Source of the DNA: Ganoderma boninense
Taxonomy: Eukaryota; Basidiomycota; Agaricomycetes; Polyporales; Polyporaceae
Length of the DNA: 64,000 nt
Direction: 5' to 3'
Assembly: GCA_002900995.3 (NCBI GenBank)
Contig: CM035311.1
Span: forward strand, 744,001-808,000
Every line of letters starts with the position of its first letter. The first letter of the stretch is position 1. Made by a program: the position numbers and the translations under genes. The notes beneath the pieces were generated by a model. That model worked only from the letters and a program-made list of their open reading frames with translations. It made no database searches and was not told the DNA's origin. Below are positions 1-12,353 of the stretch, piece by piece.

Positions 1-3000
1 TTTACCTTTGGGCCTTTTGCCTTTCTAGGGAAAAAAACCTCTTTTCCCCCCAGTTTCAGGGAAAACCCAAAGGCCCAAAACTGAGGTTCCCGCCCCGACG
101 GAGGCAACCTCTCCAAAAAACTTCCTCCCTCAAAGGGTTAGGTGCCAAACCCCGGGAAGGGTTTGGGGAGGGGCAAATGGGACACGTGGGCAAGCGGGGA
201 GCTTTGGGGGGTGAGGGCAAAAAAATGGGCCCCCTCCCCCGAAAGGGGGCGGACGCGTAAAAAAACCACAGCCCTTCCCAAAGACCCCCCTGGCCCCGAA
301 TTCCCCTCGCCCCCCTCTGAAAACCCCCCCCCTAACCTTGAACCCCCACTTCCCTTGTAGGCCCCCTCATTCCCCCTTCTTGCGGCAGTAAGGCTTATTT
401 CTCCTCCCCCCGGACAAAACTCCGTCTTTTCCTCAAACCTTTTTCCCGTTGTGTGGGCCCCACCCCCCCGGGGCCTTGTTACCGGACTCCGTTTTACGGG
501 CCCCCAGGGATGGGGGCGCGATTTTGGGGGGGCGTTTTGGCCACTGGGGGCCCAAAAACCGCGGCCCGACTTCCTTCCCGAAAAAAACGGCCTTTCGGTT
601 CCAATCGCCTCGTCAAAAAAATTGGGTGGCTTGAAATTACGCTTCCCCCCTTTCCAAACCCTTTTAAGGATGCAAAGGGGGCTCTTTGGACCTGGGGCCG
701 ATTAATGTCTTTGCCAAAATTCAATAAGGCTTAAGTGAAAGTCCTTCTGCGACTCGCTCGTAAAATATGATTTTTCCCCCCCCCCTTGGCCTTACGGAGG
801 CGGGGGTTAAACCTACCTCCGCAAACAATTGAATTTGGGCCCGGAAAACCTGCCGGTTGAAACCTGTTTAGAGAGGGCTTACCCCCCCTTCTTCCGGGGC
901 AGGCAATTTTTTCGCGGTCCCAAATTCTTAAACCTCAACCACAGAATCGGTGTTATCCACCGTTCCTTCCTGCTGGTCCAGCAAGGCGGAATCCTTGAAC
1001 AAAATTATCCCCTTTGAAAGGGGTTCTTTGGGCCCCATAATGGCGGGGTGGAAAACCGCCCTTGTTTCAACATGGGTTTGAAGACCTTTCCCCTTCCCAA
1101 AACCCTTTTGGGCCCTTTCCTTTTGTCCCCGTCACATTCCCCAATCCCGGAGCGTGCCCTTGGGGCCTAAAATCCCTCCCTGGTTTAGAACCCCCAAGGG
1201 AACCGTGCCATCCCGTTCAATTTGTATGAAAGGGCCGTGCGGCCCCCGAAGCCGTCTCCTACCTGGGGCCCCTTGGCCCCCGTGCTTTACCAGCGGACCT
1301 TTTTTTTGGGGAGGCATCTTCCCCCTGGGGTCGCGCCCTTTTTGGCCCCCCCCCCGTGTCCGACGGTTCGACCAACCCCCGGAAACGGGTTAGTGGCCCA
1401 GGGCCCCGGGCCAACGTGTTTGGGGCACTTCCTGGGGACCTCTGGTCCTCCGAACCTCTTCCAAGTGACCCGGTGCCCCCGCCTTTCCCCGGGGCCCCCG
1501 CCCGGGCAAAACCCGGGACCCAACCACGGTTTTTTGGGTCGGGGGGGCGGCATTTCCAGGGTTTCCCCTTTTAAACGGCCCCTTAGGTCTCAGGGGGGGT
1601 GCTTTTGGGCACCAAAAAAACAAAGAGCTACGGAAAACGGTGGGGGGGGGTTTTTTTATTTTGGTAGGGGTTTTTTTAAGCTTGAATTTGGGAACGGGAT
1701 TGTAATCTGAATTTTGGAAGGAAGGGCTTTTTTTATCCTGGAATTTAATTGGGTTTTAGTTTCGGGGGGCACTGGTATTTTACAAAAAGGGGGTTTTGTA
1801 ATTTTCGGTTGAACAAAGGGGGGTGGGTCGGGGGTTACAACTTTTTTGTGGTCAAAAGGGGGTTTTTGAATTGGAGTTGAATTTAAAGGGGGGGGAGTTG
1901 GGAAAGGGGGGTTTTTAATGGGGCGTATTTGACGGAGGGTTTTTTTATTGGCGGTTTAACAGGGGGGGGTATTGTTTGAAGGCCGGGTTGTAACGCAGGG
2001 TTTAAATCGTTTAATCGGCAGGGTTTTAACACGGATGTATTTTGAAGTATTGTTTTTGTATTGTCAAAAAGGCTGACAGGGGTTTTGGGGCCCTTTTTTT
2101 TTAAACGGCTTCCAAAAAGGGGGAGGGGCGGGGGAGGGAGGGCCAATTACCAGAATTGTGGGCTCTACTCGTTTGATTTTCTTTTGCAAGGTTCTAAGAT
2201 GGGAGCTCCCAACGCCCTGCGAAGTTAAACCCCTGATTTTAACCTAACGTAATAAGAAGGGGGTAGGGCTTTTTTTGGGAACTCCCCCGGTTTTTTTTAA
2301 AAGGGATTTTGTGGTATTTGGGCATTTTCGACGGGAGATCCTTCTTTTTGGGGGGGCCCCCTTTCAGCCCGGGGCCCTTTTAGAATAGGTTGGGGGTTGG
2401 GGTACAAGCCCCTTTGGGCCGTTGAAAAGGGTATTTGGGGCTTTTTAAGAATATCTCCCCAAAAACCGCACTTTTAAGCCCCCCCCCCCCCCCCCCCCCC
2501 CCACATTACCCCTTATACCCAACCCCCATTTAATTCCTTGCTTTTCACCTGAGAATTCCGGCTAAGTACCCTTCAAGCCTGTGTCCCCGCCCCCGTTTTT
2601 ATTTCTCCATGACAAAAGCTCTGAATCTCCTAAACCCCGGGCCAAATCCAAACTCTTTTTGTTTTGTTTTTGACATACATATCCATCTCCCTCTAAATTT
2701 TTTAACACAAACATTTTCCTTTGGTTTATCCATAAAACCCCCACGAAAAAAAGGAAAATCATACGTAGTACCCCATGGAAGAGGAAATTGCTTTCCCAAA
2801 ACCTTTTGACTGGTTTCCAAGAACGGGGAAAAAAGGAGTTAGTGCACCATTTAAAACATTGGCAATTTTTCCCTTAAATTGGTGCAAAAACCGTTCCCCA
2901 AAATTTAAAATGTTAACCATTTCCTCCCCATATTCCCCCGCGGAAATCTTCAAAAATCAAAATTTTAAAGCGGAAGCCCTTTCCCGTGGGGTTTTATCGA

Positions 3001-5421
3001 ATTTTTTTTTACATTAAGGGGGGTTTTTTAAAAAAAATTGCCTAAGGATTATTCCCGTGAAAAAAAGAGGGAGATTGGATTTTAGCGCCATAAAAAAAAG
3101 AGTCGGTTTGGGCCCAAAGGGGGGGAAAATTGGGAAACTTCAAATAGGGAAGGTAAAAAATTTCAACACAGGGGGTTTCCGCTCTTTCTAATTTCCAGGT
3201 TGTCGGAAAAACACTCTGAATGGGGGTGGGAATGGGGACAATTTTTTTGGGGGGGGGGGGGGGAGGGGGAGGAAAAAGGGAGGTTTGGGTGTTGTTTCGT
3301 TGAAAGCCCCTCAAGGCCCTTTTTTTAAAGGCGGGTTTGGGAAGCCCAAACCCCCGATAGGGCCCGCAAAGTGCCCCCGGGGGGATGGCAGGGCCCCCTT
3401 GTCAGGCGCGCCAATTGAACCCAAGCCCTAAACCACTATTGCCAATATTCAAAAAACCCGGGGGGTTACAAGGCCAAAAACAGCCTTTCTCCTCCCCCAC
3501 TTATAGGTTTAAAAACTTGAGTGGGGGGTTTTCCCGTTTCGCAAAGGTGTTATTTAAATTTCGCGCAAAAAGCAAACAAAAACTGGAAATTCCCAAAAAA
3601 ATTAGGGCGATCCCGGACTTGCCCCCAATGTTTAGGGCCGTTTAAAAAAAAAAGGAAAAAGCCCCGAAACCCACTATTGAAATAATTTTATTACAATGGC
3701 CCTTCCTTCCAAACCCGTTCCCTGCCGTTAAAAAAAATTGAACCCCAAAAGGGTTGGAAATCCGGCCTTCCCCAAAATTCCCCAAACCCCAATTCAACCT
3801 GGCCAGAAAAAAAACCCCTTTGATCCCTCGCAGGATTTTAAAAAAACCCTTAAAAAACACCCCCCTGAATTTCCCGCCCAAAAAAAAAGATTCCTGATCC
3901 CAAAAAAACCCCGTTGAAAAAGTTCTTAAAAAAACAGCCCCGTTTGCCGATTAAAAAAAAGAATCCTGTCCCCTTGTTGAAACCCCCAGCCTTCCAATCC
4001 CCAATATCTAAATGGTATCCGCCCCCCGTCCCTTGCAGTTTACAAATCCCCCCCTCCAAACCCCTTATGCTGTTTAAATAAAATTTCAAACCCCCCCCAG
4101 CCAGTTATTTCCGTTCTTTTAAATTTTTTCCAAAAAGGGGCCCCAATTTCCAAAAAACCCGTGCCAGCCTTGGGGCCCCCGTGTTTCTAGGGAAAACCCC
4201 GGTGTCTTGTTGGGGGGGCCCGGGCAAATCAGCCGTGAGGGGCCTTTCCCCCCCCCGTACCCGGGGGTCCGTGTTTATTTTTGGTCTTTAAAAGGTGGCG
4301 CCTAGTCCACTCCTTTTTTGTTTTTTTTGGGCGCGGACCTTCCTTTTCACCCCCGTTTTATGCTCCTGATTTTTTTTGGATAACCGCCCTTCCTCTTTAA
4401 GATTTTCACCCTAAAATTGCTGTTTGAGTAAATAGAAAGTTTAACAAAAAGTTTTTACACAATGCCCCGGGGGACCCCCCCAAAGTTTACCTGGAAAGAT
4501 TTAGGGGGGGGTACCCCCAAAAGACAATTTTTTAACTTAACTGGGGAAAAAAGGGTCGACGAGCCCCCGGTGCCCATACGGGGGTCCAATACAGTTGCGG
4601 ACTGGAAAGGGGAAAAGTAATGCCCGGCTTTGGAAAAAATTTTGGTTTTTGTAAGAAAAATTAAGATATGGTACAGTTAAAATCAAAACAGAGTTTGCCA
4701 AAACAACGGAGGACCCTTTTTCCCCCACCAGCCGGGCAAACGTAAAGAAGAGAACGCGAAAAAAACCAAAAACCCCATGGACAGCTTTCAATTTGGAAAC
4801 CCCCGGGGACGAAGGGTTTAATACCTACTCGTTCGAGGGGGCCCCCTCTCTTTAAAAAAAGCTTTTTTCCCTTGGGTTTAAAGACAAAATTCTTTTCAAA
4901 ATAAAAAACTTTTTAATCGAAGCTCCAAAAAGGACCTTCAATTTCAAACAGAAACAAAAAAAATGCATTAAAAAAACCCCAATTTTTGGCTAGTTTTTTT
5001 AATAGGCCTCTAACAGTAACAAATTTAAACAGGCCAATTGAAATTTTAAAGCCCATCAAACAACCCGCCAAAAGAAGTCAAAAAAGCCTTTTTCCCAAGT
5101 TTAATGTAACACAACAAAATTCTTTTCAAACAAGTCTCAAAATGTCCATCACTTTGCCTTCAAAATGAAAAACTTTTTCCAAAGTTGATAACTCTTCTTT
5201 TTTCCCGCCCACGGGGCTATGCCCTTCCCCTTGCCATAAAAACCCCTTTGGGGGAGGGGGACCCCCAAGCTGTGTTGCCCAAGGCTTTTGGGGGGTTTTT
5301 TTTTTTTCCCGGGGGCCGGGGTTGGGTAAAAATTGTTTTTTTACAAATTTTTAGCTTTTGCGGCCTTGTCTTTTTGGAGGGGACGCTTTTGGTTTTTCTT
5401 TAGAAAAACCCGCCAACGTTC
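1..5421. other. Low-quality, homopolymer-smeared sequence
   Basis: This stretch is dominated by stretched single-base runs, including a C run of more than 20 bases near 2480-2502 and many runs of 5-10 G, A or T. No ORF over about 95 codons exists and none resembles a known protein. The texture matches the unreliable tail of sequencing reads, where peaks blur into runs, and it stops exactly at a scaffold gap. No gene, RNA or repeat can be supported here. True biological low-complexity DNA is the less likely alternative. Confidence 0.75.
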
Positions 5422-5521
5422 NNNNNNNNNNNNNNNNNNNNNNNNNNNNNNNNNNNNNNNNNNNNNNNNNNNNNNNNNNNNNNNNNNNNNNNNNNNNNNN
5501 NNNNNNNNNNNNNNNNNNNNN
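5422..5521. other. Scaffold gap (100 N)
   Basis: Exactly 100 N, the conventional placeholder for a gap of unknown size. The 5' part of the first FunK1-type kinase gene is lost here or beyond it. Confidence 0.99.
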
Positions 5522-6857
5522 CGCCTCGTCATAAAGGAGATTGGGATCCGGCTTGAAGATTTCACTAGCTTCCCCGAGCTTTCCACAATCTTTATGGATG
5601 CATTAATGGGTGAGCATCTTTGGATCCCATGCGAGGCGTCGATTACTCATTCCTCTTGCTATTCAGCTCATCATAAGGCTTGAACCCGTGCCAAAGTCCT
5701 TCATCGCGACATCAGCGTCGGTAATATCATGATTCTCCCCGCCACTGCTGGCTCTCATCGGAGGACGGGAATCCTCATCGACTGGGACCTCTCTCGTCTA
5801 GAGAGCGAATTAGGAATTGGTCCGGTGGAACCAGATCGCACGGTATGAACCCATCGATTTCACGAGTAGACAGGAATTGACCCCTCGTTCTTCCAGGGAA
5901 CATGGCAATTTCGATCAGCGTTGTCGCTCGCATTGCCTTGGAAACCATACAAACACACCGACGACATCGAGTCGTTCATCCACGTATACCTCTACCTCGT
6001 ACTCCGGTACCACGTCACGAGCGTGAATTCCTTGCAACAAACTGTCATGCCCTACTTCGAAGGAGTATCTTTGGTCCGCGGTATCAAGGTCGGCGGCGAT
6101 GCGAAGCTCGCCCATCTCCAGTTTTCTAAGCTATGGTTCGAAGTTACCTGCAATCCGCATCTCCAATACCTTCTGGACACCATATTCTTCGAATGCTCCC
6201 AGTCTTACAATGCGCTCAACCTCTCCGAGATGCGTCGCCGCTATGGGTTCGCTCAACCATCCCTGCAACCTGTGTCGATGACCCCGAAGGCCACCGATGC
6301 TTCTATCCCAGATCTCATCATTTCCGATGATGACGAGGACGACGACATGCCGCGCTCGACGAAGCCTGTCTCATCGTACACTAGGGCACCTTCGAAGCCC
6401 TTGCACCTCGCTGTGAATCCTGATGCGGACCTTTCTATCGTGGGAGGCATCTTATCCAACCCTGGGGACCTCGCCGATCTTTTCAGAGCCCACGCCAAGC
6501 ACCCGTGTCTCGACAAGGCCTGCGACCAATTCCCAGCCAGGCAACACGAAGTCGTTTACTGTGGTCCCAGCGCCGCGGCCAATCGACCTGTTGGGACACT
6601 GTCAACATCGGGGACCATCTGGTCTCCGAAGCCTTCAATCGACGTCTCCGGTCGCCCCGCCTTCAACCCGGGTTCTCGCCCGGGTTCAAACCCAGGTCCA
6701 TCCAGGGCCGGCACGTTGTTGGAATCGAGGAAGCGGGCGCGCATCGTTCACCTGTGGTTTCCACTATTGTAATACAATGGCCCACTTAGGTGCTACAGGC
6801 GTTGTGCAATTTGTGGTCACCTTGTAAAATTGTACAAACGAGCTATCTGGAATAACA

Positions 6858-7430
6858 ATGGCTGGAGGAGGTTGTTGTATATATGGTAGGTTGTATATCA
6901 GCATATGAGGTGTTGTTGAATGGTCAGGGATTGTAAATCTGCATATTGTGGATCAGGAATGGGCTTGTTGTATATCTGGCAGGTTGTATATCAGGGTTGG
7001 GTGTATTGTTGAATGGCCGGGGGTTGTCAATCTGTGTATTGTGGATCAGGAATGGGCTTGTTGTATATCTGGCAGGTTGTATATCAGGGTTGGGTGTATT
7101 GTTGAATGGCGGGGGGTTATCAATCTGTGTATTGTGGATCAGGAATGGGCTTGTTGTATATCTGGCAGGTTGTATATCAGGGTTGGGTGTATTGTTGAAT
7201 GCCCGGGGTTGTCAATCTGCGTATTGTGGATCAGGAATGGGCTTGTTGTATATCTGGCAGGTTGTATATCAGGGTTGGGTGTATTGTTGAATGGCCAGGG
7301 GTTGTCAATCTGCGTATTGTGGATCAGGAATGGGCTTGTTGTATATCTGGCAGGTTGTATATCAGGCTTGGATGTATTGTTGAATGGTCGGGGATTGTAA
7401 ATGCAATTGATATTGTCAATAGATGCTGAT
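6858..7430 (+). repeat. 93-bp tandem array, left arm of FB1
   Basis: About six units of 92-93 bp. The landmark GTGGATCAGGAATGGGC starts at 6948, 7041, 7134, 7226 and 7319, with a degenerate unit before and a partial one after. Units contain TTGTATATCTGGCAGG and GTGTATTGTTGAATGG. Because 93 is divisible by three, open frames run through the array, but they are by-products of the repeat. Confidence 0.95.
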
Positions 7431-9505
7431 CTGATGGGCGCTTTTGGGCGCTTTTTTGATAATCTGGCTTCCTGAAATGGCAGGTAGGGGCAGGGGGCAG
7501 GTAGGAGACCGGGATGGGGTACCTTCTAGATCCATTGTGGGCTCAATACTGCAGCTATTGACTTGGTTCTTTTTGCAGCATGTACATATAGATAGGGAGC
7601 ATCCAATCGACTAAACAGCGAAGCAATACACCCACTACAGCTATTTATATAGCCTATACAGTAATGGGGAGGAGAAGGTGCTGTATCTTGGGCATTTCTT
7701 GGGCAATCCCCTTCGTTGTTTTTGCATATAGTAGGCATTAGTAGTGGTATATTGGGCATGTGGTTCGACTTGGGCAGCAGTGCCTAGTACTATTTATGGG
7801 GAGCCTGCACTATTCAGCCCCTGGGCACTTTGCAGGCCAATATCTTGGGGGTTAGTAGGGCTATCACCAAGCCCTTGGTACCGTTAGAAAGGCCTGATTT
7901 GGGGCTTTCTAACGATATATCATACACCCAAATCCATGCACTTTCACTAACCCCCTCCTCCCCCCTCCCCCCACATTGATCCCCTTATACCACAGCCCTC
8001 CATGGTCAGATTGCCTTGAAACTTTATACACATGTTATGCTATATTCCTGGCATATATGTACCAACTTGCAGCCTGTGAACATCCCTGCTCCTTCCGATA
8101 TTCTATTTCTACCATAGCACAATACTTGCATACTGTTTCCTCTATATCTTCCTACCCCTTGGCCAAATCACAGGATCTCTTTTGTTCTATGTTTGCGTAC
8201 TATACCACTATCCAGATCGTCCCTCATATTTCTTATCAGAGCACTAGATCTCTTATGGTATTCTTATCAGTGTTTTCACACTAATACCCCCACTGTAATA
8301 GATCAGGAAAATAACATACAGATCAGATACCACCACTGGATAGAGGTCAATTACCGCTTTCCAACACATTTTAGATCATGAGATTTGGCCAAGAACTGAG
8401 GGAGATATGGGGGGAGGAGTGCTAGATGCACCATTTGAGATGCATTGGACAGGAGGTTTCCTTCGGAAATTGGTGCACAGCTCTGTTCCAACCAGTCTAA
8501 AGTACCTTCCAACCACTCTTCCTCCCCATATCTCCCTCAGTTCTTGGCCAAATCTCATGATCTAAAATGTGTTGGAAAGCGGTAATTGACCTCTATCCAG
8601 TGGTGGTATCTGATCTGTATGTTATTTTCCTGATCTATTACAGTGGGGGTATTAGTGTGAAAACACTGATAAGAATACCATAAGAGATCTAGTGCTCTGA
8701 TAAGAAATATGAGGGACGATCTGGATAGTGGTATAGTACGCAAACATAGAACAAAAGAGATCCTGTGATTTGGCCAAGGGGTAGGAAGATATAGAGGAAA
8801 CAGTATGCAAGTATTGTGCTATGGTAGAAATAGAATATCGGAAGGAGCAGGGATGTTCACAGGCTGCAAGTTGGTACATATATGCCAGGAATATAGCATA
8901 ACATGTGTATAAAGTTTCAAGGCAATCTGACCATGGAGGGCTGTGGTATAAGGGGATCAATGTGGGGGGAGGGGGGAGGAGGGGGTTAGTGAAAGTGCAT
9001 GGATTTGGGTGTATGATATATCGTTAGAAAGCCCCAAATCAGGCCTTTCTAACGGTACCAAGGGCTTGGTGATAGCCCTACTAAACCCCAAGATATTGGC
9101 CTGCAAAGTGCCCAGGGGCTGAATAGTGCAGGCTCCCCATAAATAGTACTAGGCACTGCTGCCCAAGTCGAACCACATACCCAATATACCACTACTAATG
9201 CCTACTATATGCAAAAACAACGAAGGGGATTGCCCAAGAAATGCCCAAGATACAGCACCTTCTCCTCCCCATTACTGTATAGGCTATATAAATAGCTGTA
9301 GTGGGTGTATTGCTTCGCTGTTTAGTCGATTGGATGCTCCCTATCTATATGTACATGCTGCAAAAAGAACCAAGTCAATAGCTGCAGTATTGAGCCCACA
9401 ATGGATCTAGAAGGTACCCCATCCCGGTCTCCTACCTGCCCCCTGCCCCTACCTGCCATTTCAGGAAGCCAGATTATCAAAAAAGCGCCCAAAAGCGCCC
9501 ATCAG

Positions 9506-10078
9506 ATCAGCATCTATTGACAATATCAATTGCATTTACAATCCCCGACCATTCAACAATACATCCAAGCCTGATATACAACCTGCCAGATATACAACAA
9601 GCCCATTCCTGATCCACAATACGCAGATTGACAACCCCTGGCCATTCAACAATACACCCAACCCTGATATACAACCTGCCAGATATACAACAAGCCCATT
9701 CCTGATCCACAATACGCAGATTGACAACCCCCGGCCATTCAACAATACACCCAACCCTGATATACAACCTGCCAGATATACAACAAGCCCATTCCTGATC
9801 CACAATACACAGATTGATAACCCCCCGCCATTCAACAATACACCCAACCCTGATATACAACCTGCCAGATATACAACAAGCCCATTCCTGATCCACAATA
9901 CACAGATTGACAACCCCAGCCATTCAACAATACACCCAACCCTGATATACAACCTGCCAGATATACAACAAGCCCATTCCTGATCCACAATATGCAGATT
10001 TACAATCCCTGACCATTCAACAACACCTCATATGCTGATATACAACCTACCATATATACAACAACCTCCTCCAGCCAT
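9506..10078 (-). repeat. 93-bp tandem array, right arm of FB1
   Basis: The inverted copy of the array at 6858-7430, with the same unit number and nearly the same unit variants in mirror order. This shows that the two arms were copied as whole blocks or are kept alike by gene conversion. Confidence 0.95.
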
Positions 10079-10278
10079 TGTTATTCCAGATAGCTCGTTT
10101 GTACAATTTTACAAGGTGACCACAAATTGCACAACACCTGTAGCACCTAAGTGGGCCATTGTATTACAATAGTGGAAACCACAGGTGCATCGTTAGTGGG
10201 GCTCCGGTCAAGGGGTCGATTGCGACGAATGAGCAGGGGACTTCCGCCACGATGCATCCCAGCAAGCGTGTCAAGTAG

Positions 10279-10906
10279 TTGATTTTGGTGCTTTAGAGCT
10301 CTGTGGCGGACCGTAGATCATCTTATTTGCTCCTTTGTTGTTTGGTTTGGTGTCGCTTGGACTTCTTTTCTTCACCATCGCTTCTATGCTGCCTCGACTT
10401 TCCATTGGCATACCAGCCCAATCCCATCTATATCATGCATCTCTTCTTCCATCTACAACATTGCTAGATTTGAGTATAGAACAGATTTACAAAGTATTTC
10501 CATCCTATGCAACGTCGGGAGATTTCCTCTCCACTCACTGTTCACACTGGCAAAGATCTTCAAGGAGTGGGCGTATCCCAGGACAAGGATCAATTCATCC
10601 TTACATTCAGTGCGCAAAACGTTTTCGCTGATCCAGATGCCCCTCCTGGTCGCCCATACGGGAGTCGAGCATCACACGTTGTCAAGGAGCGTGGCACAAT
10701 GGAGTGAACAAGTAATGTCTCGTGCGTTGGCAAAATTGTCCGATTATTGTAACGATACATTATGTATATGGATATCAGCCTTACAAAGTACAAAGACACC
10801 GCAGATATATAGCACAACGACAACGGCAGGCACTGGTCTTACCCGATCAGCCCAAGGTTTCGCACTGATCACAAGAGATCACGACGCACCAAGAGCACAA
10901 GCACAA
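10279..10906. other. Intergenic, 3' of kinases A1 and B1
   Basis: No gene is recognised. The last 200 bp resemble the corresponding A2-B2 spacer near 37930-38085, including a shared ACGACAACGGCAGGCACTG segment, so this is the expected tail-to-tail spacer. The first 450 bp show no similarity to anything else in the window. Confidence 0.6.
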
Positions 10907-10993
10907 CTATGAGATCAGCTTTCGAAGTTGGTATATCCCTTCTCGGGCGACAGCGACGGTATCATACACGACTCGTTCGGGGGCGCTCTCGGT

Positions 10994-11884
10994 CGTCAGG
11001 AAAACCAGCTTTTGCCAATGTGTAATAATATGTACTATTATAATATCTTATTCTAATAAAGTACTAATGCTATCTATCTGAGAGCTACTACAAAAGAGAC
11101 CTATCTATATTATACAAACTAGAACTACTGCATCTAACCCAATCTATTGTAGTGCTATTTAGTGCTACTAGTTGCTACTACAGTATACTAATATTATTAT
11201 ACATGGTCAATCTTAATTGAATGCCTCAGATATAAGCCCAATCAATCTATTTTACTAGCCAAGACTAGACAGCCTCAACAAAGTCTAAATAAAAATCCTA
11301 AGTATCAATGTAACAGCAACTTGAATAGATACTTGTAGTCTAATCAATGTACATAACTATATATGTCACATACACTATATAAGCCTATAACATAGAATGA
11401 ACACAAGATATATTGATGCTGAAGTTGACCTACATCTCTCAATTTTTCCCAAGTCCAGCAGCAGGGGGTACATATAGCCTATACCACCTTGCCTAGTATA
11501 AGCCCTTGTGGTGTAGTGGGCTAAGCTGTCTGCACAGCTCAGTGCTGTGCCGGAAAAGCAAGAGGCTGAGGGTTCAATCCTGGCTGGTGGCAGTAATAAA
11601 TGTTTTATTAAAATTTCCAGCTTTTGCAGTATGCTTGTCTTTGAGTATGGCATGCTTATATTGTGTTTAAAGCTTTAGAAAACCAGTCCAGACAATGTTC
11701 AGTCTTATTCATATGTCTACCGCATGCTACTGTAGTGCTACTCTGCACTATTTAGTGCTATTGTGGAACTACTCTTTCTGGGGACCTCTCAAATATTACC
11801 TAACATGTTACTACTATTCTAATAGTCTAATATTTTCTAATTATACCTTTTCATATCTCATTGGCAAAGGCTGGTTTTCCAGAT
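10994..11884. mobile_element. 0.9-kb inverted-repeat element in B1 exon 5
   Basis: An AT-rich 891-bp insertion. It starts CGTCAGGAAAACCAGC and ends GCTGGTTTTCCAGAT, giving terminal inverted repeats of about 25 bp that run on into TTGCCAATG. The short direct repeat GGT flanks it at 10991-10993 and 11885-11887 (GT if one more base is assigned to the ends). It has no coding capacity and contains a tRNA-like segment at 11501-11592. Removal with one GGT restores the kinase frame. The superfamily is not clear from a 2-3 bp duplication. Confidence 0.85.
11501..11592 (+). repeat. tRNA-like segment with A and B boxes
   Basis: TGGTGTAGTGG at 11509-11519 fits the Pol III A-box consensus and GGTTCAATCC at 11571-11580 fits the B box, at tRNA-like spacing. 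I cannot fold the whole stretch into a clean cloverleaf with a 7-bp acceptor stem, so a tRNA-derived SINE head or tRNA relic is more likely than a working tRNA gene. Confidence 0.6.
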
Positions 11885-12353
11885 GGTGCACGAGCGGAGA
11901 CGCCATCGAAGAAGGGACTCGTCGGTGCGGCCGTAGATCGACTCGAATATATGGAACGCGGCGTCCGCGGAGGGCCTCTGCGCAGGATTCTTCCACTTCA
12001 TCATGTTGACGAGGGGCTGGATGAGGTCAAGGCCGTGGTATTTCTATGGAGACTGGTGAGAACGCAAACGAAGGAGCAGCAAAAGAAAGAAAGCGTACTG
12101 AGATGAACTCTTTGTAGTATAGGTTGCCGAGCGCGAAGATGTCCGCGCGGTATGCGTCGTAGGGGACCTCGTTCGAGAGCTCTGGGATCTCCTTGTCGCG
12201 GCCCGTCCGTCCCAGGACGAGAGGAGGTTCTCCTTCGGCGAATAACCTGGACAGTCCGAAGTCGATGTAGTAGTAGCGGACGTTGCCGCTTGAGCGGGGA
12301 AGGGGTCGCGCGTCGTTGGCGCCGTCCGGGAGGAAATCGGTTCGCACTGGATG

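Larger units (their letters stand above)
6749..10187. mobile_element. Foldback element FB1 in kinase A1
   Basis: A 3.4-kb near-perfect palindrome. The left arm, 6749 to about 8418, is the reverse complement of the right arm, about 8518-10187, around a loop of roughly 100 bp. The arms differ at only scattered bases, for example GGCGTTGTG on the left against GGTGTTGTG on the right. The ends are CACCTGTGG and CCACAGGTG. The direct repeat CATCGTT flanks the element at 6742-6748 and 10188-10194 (GCATCGTT if one G is shared). Each arm carries a tandem array of 93-bp units. No transposase is visible, so the element is non-autonomous. Unique gene sequence on both sides and the arm mismatches argue against an assembly fold-back artefact. 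Confidence 0.9.
5522..10278 (+). pseudogene. FunK1-type protein kinase A1, partial and interrupted
   Basis: This is the C-terminal half of a FunK1-type kinase, colinear with the complete copy at 46558-50128. Visible exons are 5522-5609, 5667-5842, 5897-6748 and, beyond an inserted foldback element, 10195-10278. The catalytic loop HRDISVGN and the metal-binding LIDWDLS segment lie in exon two, followed by GTWQFRSALS and the DDIESFIHVYLYLVLRYH helix. An in-frame TGA at 5681-5683 lies just upstream of the catalytic loop, where the complete copy has a sense codon. Taking out the element together with one copy of CATCGTT joins the exons in frame and the gene ends at TAG 10276-10278. The N-terminal half is missing at the gap. 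It is most likely a pseudogene, although the TGA could be a base error so close to poor sequence. Confidence 0.85.

Noticed and set aside
6946..7429. Overlapping repetitive ORFs of 76-150 codons, mirrored at 9507-9988
   Set aside because: They arise because the tandem unit is 93 bp, a multiple of three. Three frames are open at once and the arrays are part of a foldback element.
6858..7430. A CRISPR array
   Set aside because: The whole 93-bp unit repeats with no unique spacers, and the host is a eukaryote.
8300..8560. The palindrome centre as an assembly or library fold-back artefact
   Set aside because: The arms differ at several bases, a unique loop separates them, different unique gene sequence flanks the two ends, and a target duplication is present.
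11501..11592. A functional tRNA gene
   Set aside because: The A and B boxes fit but no clean 7-bp acceptor stem or clear anticodon arm could be drawn, and it lies inside a mobile element.
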